DNA from: Oscillospiraceae bacterium
GTDB lineage: Bacteria; Bacillota_A; Clostridia; Oscillospirales; Oscillospiraceae
Assembly: GCA_017540945.1 (NCBI GenBank)
Contig: JAFYAB010000105.1
Span: forward strand, 1-19,326
Reading direction: 5' to 3'
DNA length: 19,326 nt
Shown: piece by piece, positions 13,572-19,326 of the stretch
How positions within the stretch are numbered: position 1 is the first letter of the stretch
How the letters are laid out: each line of letters starts with the position of its first letter
Made by a program: the position numbers and the translations under genes
The notes under the pieces: model-generated
What the model saw: the letters and a program-made list of their open reading frames with translations, nothing else
Database searches by the model: none
What the model was told of the DNA's origin: nothing

Positions 13572-13594
13572 GGGCGCTCAATGAGCGCCCCTAC
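13572..13594. repeat. H1-type palindromic unit
   Basis: Perfect 9-bp arms GGGCGCTCA and TGAGCGCCC around one A, followed by CTAC. Confidence 0.8.
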
Positions 13595-13612
13595 GGCGTG
13601 GGTGCGGATCGG

Positions 13613-13629
13613 GCGGGCAGATTGCCCGC
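13613..13629. repeat. H1-like palindromic unit lacking the CTAC end
   Basis: 7-bp arms GCGGGCA and TGCCCGC around GAT. The centre keeps the CA-n-TG form (CA-GAT-TG) but no GTAG/CTAC end is present. Confidence 0.65.
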
Positions 13630-13646
13630 GCAGCAGGCGAAGGCGT

Positions 13647-13668
13647 GGCGCACACTGTGCGCCGCTAC
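13647..13668. repeat. H1-type palindromic unit
   Basis: 8-bp arms GGCGCACA and TGTGCGCC around one C, followed by GCTAC. This is the perfect version of the unit that overlaps the pth stop, in opposite orientation. Confidence 0.8.
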
Positions 13669-13677
13669 GGGCGGGGC

Positions 13678-13700
13678 GGAGGGCAGAGTGCCGTCCCTAC
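13678..13700. repeat. H1-type palindromic unit, last of the pth-mfd array
   Basis: GGAGGGCA-gag-TGCCGTCC with one mismatch, followed by CTAC. Related to the units at 4281-4303 and 6828-6850, which have GGACGGCA as left arm. Confidence 0.7.
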
Positions 13701-13735
13701 GGGCGGAGGGAGCGGGCGGTGCTTGGAAAAAACAG

Positions 13736-13764
13736 TGGATTTTCCCGGAGGGATGTGCTATAAT
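13736..13764 (+). promoter_or_regulatory. Predicted extended -10 promoter for mfd
   Basis: TGC-TATAAT (13756-13764) is a perfect -10 with the TG extension. The -35 (TGGATT, 13736-13741, 17-bp spacer) is weak. It starts 36 nt after the last palindromic unit, so mfd has its own promoter rather than depending on the pth transcript. Confidence 0.6.
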
Positions 13765-13769
13765 ACTGA

Positions 13770-13911
13770 TATAAAGCATACAATTATACGGTATACATGA
13801 CGGAAAGGGGTCTTTGCCCTTTTCCGCGTTGCTGCGTGGAACACATTTCCATGCCATACGCATGGAAGCGTATATCTGGAACTCGGGAGACCGTTTCGGA
13901 AAGGGATAGAT
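13770..13911 (+). other. Untranslated leader of mfd with hairpins
   Basis: A leader of about 140 nt follows the predicted promoter. It can form a 10-bp stem with one G-T pair (CGGAAAGGGG with CCCTTTTCCG, about 13801-13826), then two mutually exclusive small stems: TCCATGC/GCATGGA and ATACGC/GCGTAT (about 13849-13874). No T-tract terminator or known riboswitch pattern was recognised. The AAAGGG ribosome binding site lies about 7 nt before the mfd ATG. Confidence 0.4.
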
Positions 13912-16900
13912 ATGGACCTTCTGCTCAACGCCCTGAAAACACTTCCTGAATATGAAAGCATCCTGAAGACCCTGCGGAAACAGAAGTCCGTCGGCGTCTC
14001 CGGGGCGGCGCAGATCAACCGCTCACATCTGATCGCGGGGCTGTACCGGGATTTGGGGCGGCCCATGCTGGTGCTCTGCCAGGACGAGCTGGCCTGCCGC
14101 CGGACCCAGGAGGAGCTGGCAGCCTTCACGGGCGTCAGCTATCCCATCCTGCCCGGCCGGGATCTGACCTTCTACGACACCGCCGCCGCATCCCGCCAGT
14201 GGGAACAGAAGCGGCTGCGGCTGCTCTATCGGATGGCTTCGGCGCAGGAGCCCCTGGTCATCGCCTCCTGGGACGCCCTGGCCCTGCGGACCATCCCCCG
14301 GAATCTGCTGCTGGGGGCCGCTGTCGAGCTGCGGCCCGGGGCCCTCTTCGACCTGGAGAACCTGGCGGGCCTCCTGCTGCGCGGCGGCTACACCCGCTGC
14401 CAGATGGTGGAGGGCGTGGGCCAATTCGCCATCCGCGGCGGCATTCTGGATGTCTACAGTCCCGCCATGGAGAACCCCCTGCGGGTGGAATTCTTCGGGG
14501 ACGAGATCGACGCCATGGGCCTTTTCGATCCCCTGAGCCAGCGCCGGGTGGAGAACGTGGATCAGGCGGTGCTCCTGCCGGTGGCGGAGACCCTGCCTAT
14601 GCTGCACCCCGGCGGTCTGGAGGGGCTCTGCAGAGACATCGAACGGCTTATTTCCCGTCAAAAGCGCCGCAAGAACCGGCATGAGGCCCTGATCAAGACG
14701 CTGGAAGCTGATCTGGAGACCCTGCAAAACCGGAGCTTCTTCGGGGCCAGCGACCGCTATCTGAGCCTGATTTACCCGGACTTCGCCACCGCCGCCGATT
14801 ACCTGTCGAAGGACGGGGTGCTGGTGTTCTGCGACCACGGCAACCTGCGCCGGGCCGCCGCCGGCTGGGAGGAGGATCTGGGGCTCCAGCTGGATTCTCT
14901 GCTGCAAAGCGGGGTCCTGGCGGGTGAGCTTTGCGACTTCAGCCGGGACTGGGAGGGGCTCTGCGACGGTCTCACGGGCCACCCCGCCCTCTTTTTGGAC
15001 GCCTTCCTGGCCTCCGCCTATCCCGACGCCCTCCGCCCCGCCGCCCTGCTGGATCTGATCGCCAAGCAGCTGCCCTCCTACGGCGGCAACCTGGATGTGG
15101 CCGCCCAGGATCTGGCTCACTTCCAGAAGAACGGCTACCGGACCCTGGTGCTCTGCGGCAACCGGCGCCGGGGCGAGATCTTAGAGAACTATCTGCGGGA
15201 CAAGGGGATCCCGGTGTCCATGGCCTTCCCGGCGTCGGACTGGCCCGCCCCCGGCGGCATCTGCCTGACCGACGGCTCCCTGCCCAACGGCATGGAATAC
15301 CCCACGGTGAAGCTGGCGGTACTCACCGAGGGCCAGCTGATGACCCGGGCTGCGCGAAAGCCCCGGGCCAAGGCCAAAACCACCAACCGCCAGAAGCTCA
15401 ACTCCTTTACCGATTTGAGCCCGGGGGATCTGATCGTCCACGAGCACCACGGCATCGGCCGTTATGTGTGCATGGAGCAGATGAAGGTGGACGGAGCCGT
15501 CAAAGACTACGTCAAGATCGCCTATCAGGGCTCGGACCTGCTCTACGTCCCCGCCACCCAGATGGACCTGATCTACAAATACATCGGCGCCGCCCAGGAC
15601 AGCCCCGTAAAGCTCAACAAGCTGGGAGGCGACAGCTGGGAGAAGACCAAAAAGCGGGCCAAGGCCGCCGTCAAGGACCTGGCCGACGGATTGATCCAGC
15701 TCTACGCCGAGCGCAAGCGGCGGATGGGCTTTGCCTTCGCCGCCGACACCCCCTGGCAGCGGGAGTTCGAGGACAATTTCCCCTTCGCGGAGACCGACGA
15801 CCAGCTGCGCTGCACGGCGGAGATCAAGAGCGACATGGAGGCCCCGGCCCCCATGGACCGGCTGCTCTGCGGCGACGTGGGCTTCGGCAAGACTGAGGTG
15901 GCCCTCCGGGCTGCCATGAAGGCCATGCTGGACTCCAAGCAGGTGGCAATCTTAGTGCCCACCACGGTACTGGCCCAGCAGCATTTCATCACCGCCTCCA
16001 AGCGCTTCGAGGGCTTCCCCGTGAACATCGAGGTTCTCTCCCGCTTCCGCAGCCCCGCCCAGCAGAAGCGGGCCCTGGCCGGGCTCCGGGCGGGCACGGT
16101 GGATCTGATCGTGGGCACCCACAAGCTGCTGCAGAAGGACGTGGTCTTTAAGGATCTGGGCCTGCTGATCGTGGACGAGGAGCAGCGCTTCGGCGTGACC
16201 CACAAGGAACGATTGAAGGAACTTTCCCGGGGCGTGGATGTCTTAACCTTATCCGCCACTCCCATTCCCCGGACTTTGAATATGGCTCTCTCCGGCATCC
16301 GGGATATGTCCACCATCGAGGAGCCGCCCCTGGACCGCTATCCGGTCCAGACCTTCGTGCTGGAGCACAACGAGCCCGTGCTGGACGACGCCATTCGCCG
16401 GGAGCTGGCCCGGGGCGGTCAGGTCTACTATCTGCACAACCGGGTGGAATCCATTGCCCAGTGCGCCGCCCGGCTCTCCGCCCGGCATCCCGGAGCGGAG
16501 GTGGCCGTGGCCCACGGCAAGATGAACGAGGATCAGCTGGGCGACGTGATGCAGCGGATGGCCGACGGGGAGATCCAGATCCTGGTCTGCACCACCATCA
16601 TCGAGACCGGCATCGACATCCCCAACGTGAACACCCTCATCATTGAGGACGCCGACAAGCTGGGCCTGGCCCAGCTCCATCAGATTCGAGGCCGAGTGGG
16701 ACGTTCCAGCCGCCACGCCTTCGCCTATCTCAGCTTCCGGCGGGGCAAGGTCCTCTCCGAGGTGGCGGAAAAACGGCTGGAGGCCATCCGGGAGTACGCG
16801 GAGTTCGGCTCCGGCTTCAAGATCGCCATGCGGGATCTGGAGATCCGTGGCGCGGGCAATCTGCTGGGCGCCGAGCAGTCGGGCCACATCATCTCCGTGG

Positions 16901-17433
16901 GCTACGACATGTATCTGAAGCTGCTGGAGGAGGCGGTCCTGGAGGAGCGGGACGGGCCCGAGGCCAGGACCGTGGACTGCACCGCCGACTTCGACGTCAC
17001 CGCCAACATCGACAAGGACTATGTGGAGAACGGCGAGCAGCGCATGGATCTCTACCGGCGCATGGCCGCCATCCGCTCCCAACAGGACGCCGACGAGCTG
17101 CTGGACGAAATCGTAGACCGCTACGGCGATCCCCCCAAGGGGGTCATGAACCTGATCGACGTGGCCCTGCTCCGGGCCAAGGCGGCGCCCCTGGCCATTA
17201 CCGACATCAGCCAGAAGGGACAGGAGCTGCTCTTCACCCTGCTGGCCCTGGACTTTGAGACCGTGTCCGCCCTCTGCGGGACGCCGGGCCTGGCCGGTCG
17301 GCTTTTCGTCCAGCCCAGGAGCCGTCAGCCTCTGCTGCGGCTGAAGCTGAACCGGGGCGAAAACAGCCTCAAGGCGGCGGCTATGCTGGTGGACGCCTTC
17401 GCAAAGCTTACGGACAAGGAAGGCGCTGAATAA
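13912..17433 (+). CDS. mfd: Transcription-repair coupling factor Mfd
   Basis: A protein of 1173 residues, full length for Mfd. It removes RNA polymerase stalled at DNA damage and recruits the UvrA-UvrB repair machinery. The N-terminal UvrB-like region covers about 1-330 (GQFAIRGGILDVYSPAMENP, about 165-184). The RNA polymerase-interacting CarD-like domain starts at about 500 (LSPGDLIVHEHHGIGRYV). The RecG-like motor has Walker A GDVGFGKT (654-661), DEEQ box (755-758), LSATPIPRTLNMAL, TTIIETGIDIPNVNTLI and the arginine-finger motif QIRGRVGRS (924-932). The C-terminal TRCF region follows (about 1010-1120). AAAGGG precedes the ATG. Placement after pth matches the Bacillus order, but an array of repeats and a separate promoter stand between them. 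Confidence 0.98.
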   Translation: MDLLLNALKTLPEYESILKTLRKQKSVGVSGAAQINRSHLIAGLYRDLGRPMLVLCQDELACRRTQEELAAFTGVSYPILPGRDLTFYDTAAASRQWEQKRLRLLYRMASAQEPLVIASWDALALRTIPRNLLLGAAVELRPGALFDLENLAGLLLRGGYTRCQMVEGVGQFAIRGGILDVYSPAMENPLRVEFFGDEIDAMGLFDPLSQRRVENVDQAVLLPVAETLPMLHPGGLEGLCRDIERLISRQKRRKNRHEALIKTLEADLETLQNRSFFGASDRYLSLIYPDFATAADYLSKDGVLVFCDHGNLRRAAAGWEEDLGLQLDSLLQSGVLAGELCDFSRDWEGLCDGLTGHPALFLDAFLASAYPDALRPAALLDLIAKQLPSYGGNLDVAAQDLAHFQKNGYRTLVLCGNRRRGEILENYLRDKGIPVSMAFPASDWPAPGGICLTDGSLPNGMEYPTVKLAVLTEGQLMTRAARKPRAKAKTTNRQKLNSFTDLSPGDLIVHEHHGIGRYVCMEQMKVDGAVKDYVKIAYQGSDLLYVPATQMDLIYKYIGAAQDSPVKLNKLGGDSWEKTKKRAKAAVKDLADGLIQLYAERKRRMGFAFAADTPWQREFEDNFPFAETDDQLRCTAEIKSDMEAPAPMDRLLCGDVGFGKTEVALRAAMKAMLDSKQVAILVPTTVLAQQHFITASKRFEGFPVNIEVLSRFRSPAQQKRALAGLRAGTVDLIVGTHKLLQKDVVFKDLGLLIVDEEQRFGVTHKERLKELSRGVDVLTLSATPIPRTLNMALSGIRDMSTIEEPPLDRYPVQTFVLEHNEPVLDDAIRRELARGGQVYYLHNRVESIAQCAARLSARHPGAEVAVAHGKMNEDQLGDVMQRMADGEIQILVCTTIIETGIDIPNVNTLIIEDADKLGLAQLHQIRGRVGRSSRHAFAYLSFRRGKVLSEVAEKRLEAIREYAEFGSGFKIAMRDLEIRGAGNLLGAEQSGHIISVGYDMYLKLLEEAVLEERDGPEARTVDCTADFDVTANIDKDYVENGEQRMDLYRRMAAIRSQQDADELLDEIVDRYGDPPKGVMNLIDVALLRAKAAPLAITDISQKGQELLFTLLALDFETVSALCGTPGLAGRLFVQPRSRQPLLRLKLNRGENSLKAAAMLVDAFAKLTDKEGAE

Positions 17434-17502
17434 AATCCGCCGGGGATCCGGCAGCATCCATCTGCAGAAACGGATAAAATTTCCAATCGTTACGAATTGT
17501 CA

Positions 17503-17531
17503 TTGCATTTTTGTCGGAGAATGGGTATAAT
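17503..17531 (+). promoter_or_regulatory. Predicted sigma-A promoter for the VanW-family gene
   Basis: TTGCAT (17503-17508) and a perfect TATAAT (17526-17531) with 17-bp spacing. The -35 is the same as at the trmH promoter. The 139-nt gap after mfd has no convincing terminator: only a 5-bp GCCGG/CCGGC stem just after the mfd stop, without a T-run. Confidence 0.65.
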
Positions 17532-17572
17532 AATAACTTAAGGACCCCTAAGACCGAAAGGAGGAACATCCT

Positions 17573-19326
17573 TTGGCAAAAAAAGGTAAATTTCAAGCCG
17601 CGGCCGGATCGCCGGGTCGCTCCGATCCCTTCGCCGTGAGAGATAAGCCCGCCAAGCCGCCCAAGCAGAGCGGCAGAATGTGGCCGATTCTGGCCGCCGT
17701 GGCCGGCGTAGCCGTGCTGGTGATCGGGATCCTGATCCTCACCCGCAACGGAAAGACGCCAGCTCCCGTCGACGACACGCCGGCCCTCTCCACCGTCGCG
17801 CTGGAGGGCATGCCCCGGGCCGAGCTGGAGCAGCACTTCCAGGAGCTGGATCAGCTCCTGCACCAGGATATGACCCTGACGCTGGAGCCTGCCGCCGACG
17901 CGGATGGCGCGTCCGAGGATCCCATCGTCCTCACCCTGTCCCAAGCGGAGAGCGGGGCGGCTCTGGATCTGAGCAAGCTGCAAACCGATCTGGACGCCGG
18001 CATCGGCCAGGAGCGGGGCGACAGCTACAAGCTGGATCCGCGGGATTATCTGGTTTTGAACGAGACCGCCCTGCGGGACTTCTGTGACCGGGCCGCGGCG
18101 GAATACGGCACGGAATACGCCCCCGCCTCCGCCAGTCTGGAAACAGAGGACGACGGCTCCAGGACCTTGGTGCTGAACACCGGCACCGCCGGCCGGGACT
18201 TCACCGCCGACCAGCTGCTGGACCTGGCCAAAACCGCGTTTGAGGACAGCCTGCTGGCCGTCGACCCCGAGGCTGCCCTGCAGCCCAGCCTGTCCTACCA
18301 GCTGCAGCTTCCCGAGCCGCTGGATCTGAACGCCGTCTATGAGCAATACTGCACGGAGCCCAAGGAGCCCACGCTGGATCCCAAGACCGAGGAGGTCGTC
18401 GATGGCGAAGACGGCTACGGCTTCGACCTGGAGGAAGTGACCGCGGCCCTGGCCGAGGCAGTCATCGGCACGGAGCTCCGCATCCCCATGACCGTGATCC
18501 ATCCGGAAATGGACGCCGAAACCCTGCGGGAGCATCTGTTCAAGGACACCCTCGCCGAGGCCCACACCAACCACACCGCCATCGCGAACCGGACCACAAA
18601 CCTGAAGCTGGCCTGTGAGGCCATCGACGGCACCATCGTGATGCCCGGGGAGATTTTCTCCTTCAATAAGGTGGTGGGCGAACGCACCGAGGAGAAGGGC
18701 TACAAGGAAGCCATCGCCTATGTGCAGGGCGGCGAGTCCAAGCCCGAGGTGGGCGGCGGCGTCTGCCAGGTGGCCTCCTCCATCTACTACGCCGTGCTCC
18801 AGGCGGACCTGAAGACCGTGGAGCGCGAGCCCCACATGTTCCTGGTGGATTACGTCCCCAGCGGTATGGACACCACCATCTACTGGGGCTATCTGGATTA
18901 CAAGTTCGAGAACGACAGCCCCTATCCCATTAAGATCGAGGCCTCCGTCTCCGGCGGCAAGGTCCACATCGTGCTGCTGGGCACGGAGTGGAAGGACTAC
19001 ACCGTGGAGCTCTCCTCCGAGGTGCTGGACACCGAGGCCTGGGAGGAGGTCGTCCGGGACGTCCCCAACGACGGCACCTACTACAAGGGTCAGGTGATCA
19101 CCACGCCCTACACGGGTTATAAGATCGCCACCTATAAGACCACCAGAGACAAGGCCACCGGCAAGAAGATCGAGACGACGCAGATCGCCATCAGCCGCTA
19201 CAACAAGCGGGACAAGGTGATCGCCAATCCCACCGGAGCCTATGTCAGACCCACGCAGCCCACCCAGCCGACGCAGCCGACCCAGCCGACGCAGAAGCCC
19301 ACCCAGCCGACCCAGCCGCCCACGCA
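17573..19326 (+). CDS. VanW family membrane-anchored cell-envelope protein (cut by window edge)
   Basis: 584 codons are visible from a TTG start (17573) with AAAGGAGG 8 nt upstream; the frame is open at the right edge. A basic cytoplasmic N-terminus (1-35) precedes one membrane helix (about 36-57, MWPILAAVAGVAVLVIGILI), so the bulk is outside the cell. Residues of about 65-320 have the look of the peptidoglycan-binding-like region that often precedes VanW. The VanW domain (about 335-465) has FSFNKVVGERTEEKGY (362-377), GGGVCQVASSIYYAV (394-408) and HMFLVDYVPSGMDTTIYWGY. After about 560 the sequence becomes a PTQ-rich repeat, likely a wall-spanning linker. VanW proteins occur beside some vancomycin-resistance genes, but their biochemical role is unknown, and nothing here points to resistance. 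Confidence 0.92.
   Translation, partial: MAKKGKFQAAAGSPGRSDPFAVRDKPAKPPKQSGRMWPILAAVAGVAVLVIGILILTRNGKTPAPVDDTPALSTVALEGMPRAELEQHFQELDQLLHQDMTLTLEPAADADGASEDPIVLTLSQAESGAALDLSKLQTDLDAGIGQERGDSYKLDPRDYLVLNETALRDFCDRAAAEYGTEYAPASASLETEDDGSRTLVLNTGTAGRDFTADQLLDLAKTAFEDSLLAVDPEAALQPSLSYQLQLPEPLDLNAVYEQYCTEPKEPTLDPKTEEVVDGEDGYGFDLEEVTAALAEAVIGTELRIPMTVIHPEMDAETLREHLFKDTLAEAHTNHTAIANRTTNLKLACEAIDGTIVMPGEIFSFNKVVGERTEEKGYKEAIAYVQGGESKPEVGGGVCQVASSIYYAVLQADLKTVEREPHMFLVDYVPSGMDTTIYWGYLDYKFENDSPYPIKIEASVSGGKVHIVLLGTEWKDYTVELSSEVLDTEAWEEVVRDVPNDGTYYKGQVITTPYTGYKIATYKTTRDKATGKKIETTQIAISRYNKRDKVIANPTGAYVRPTQPTQPTQPTQPTQKPTQPTQPPT
19250..19326 (+). repeat. PTQ-encoding tandem repeat at the window end
   Basis: Tandem 9-nt units of CCC/CCG-ACC/ACG-CAG encode PTQPTQPTQ with small changes (QKPTQ, QPPT). 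The array continues beyond the window, so its full length is unknown. Confidence 0.85.

Noticed and set aside
13066..13700. Possible CRISPR array
   Set aside because: Units are palindromes with different stems, irregular spacing, mixed orientation and no constant-length spacers; no cas gene is near.
13144..13763. Several open frames of 60-120 codons in the pth-mfd gap
   Set aside because: They consist of translated palindromic units and the CHSERSEES repeat, with no ribosome binding sites and overlapping frames on both strands.
13797..13944. Small upstream frame in the mfd leader, about 49 codons, overlapping the mfd start
   Set aside because: No ribosome binding site precedes its ATG, and its content follows the leader hairpins; no support as a leader peptide.
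17437..17452. Terminator after mfd (GCCGG/CCGGC stem)
   Set aside because: The stem is only 5 bp and no T-run follows.
17573..19326. Vancomycin-resistance gene cluster
   Set aside because: Only a VanW-domain protein is present; no vanH, vanA/B ligase, vanX or vanRS is visible, and VanW proteins are common in Clostridia without resistance.

Overview
The window looks like a chromosomal stretch from a high-GC member of the Clostridia, probably an Oscillospirales/Oscillospiraceae-type gut anaerobe. This is inferred from gene order (dprA-topA-trmFO and glmU-prs-pth-mfd blocks as in Firmicutes), strong AGGAGG-type ribosome binding sites, GC-rich codon use and the style of the intergenic repeats. 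No marker gene fixes the genus.

Layout. On the minus strand, positions 1-2083 carry a three-gene operon, transcribed leftwards: a CDF-family metal transporter, a small Gx/Hpre_diP_synt_I-type membrane protein, and the N-terminal part of a radical SAM protein that runs off the left edge. A divergent promoter region (about 2084-2242) separates it from the plus-strand genes. The first plus-strand block is a TrmH-family rRNA/tRNA methyltransferase, dprA, topA, trmFO, plsX and rnc (2243-10007). The second block starts from its own promoter: a GlmU-like protein, prs, pth, then a repeat-rich gap of about 840 bp, mfd, and a VanW-domain envelope protein cut by the right edge (10218-19326). Functions are mostly housekeeping: DNA topology, uptake and repair (TopA, DprA, Mfd), RNA modification, processing and peptidyl-tRNA recycling (TrmH, TrmFO, RNase III, Pth), phospholipid initiation (PlsX), PRPP synthesis (Prs) and cell-wall precursor synthesis (GlmU-like).

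Two things stand out. (1) The intergenic gaps after dprA, topA and pth contain a family of palindromic elements built on one grammar. A terminal hairpin (H1) has outer end GTAGGG/CCCTAC and a CA-n-TG centre. It is followed by a second hairpin (H2, triloop GAA) and a third (H3, triloop GGA), then a mirrored half. Stem sequences differ between copies but pairing is kept, which looks like compensatory change. Two full head-to-head copies (6631-6771 and 13385-13536), one extra half copy and several lone H1 hairpins are visible. They resemble REPIN or MITE elements, but I do not recognise the family. (2) The GlmU homologue at the conserved glmU-prs-pth-mfd locus has a complete acetyltransferase half but a shortened uridylyltransferase half that has lost its nucleotide-binding signature. 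UDP-GlcNAc synthesis in this organism may therefore be split between two proteins.

No tRNA, rRNA, CRISPR array or recognisable transposase gene was seen.
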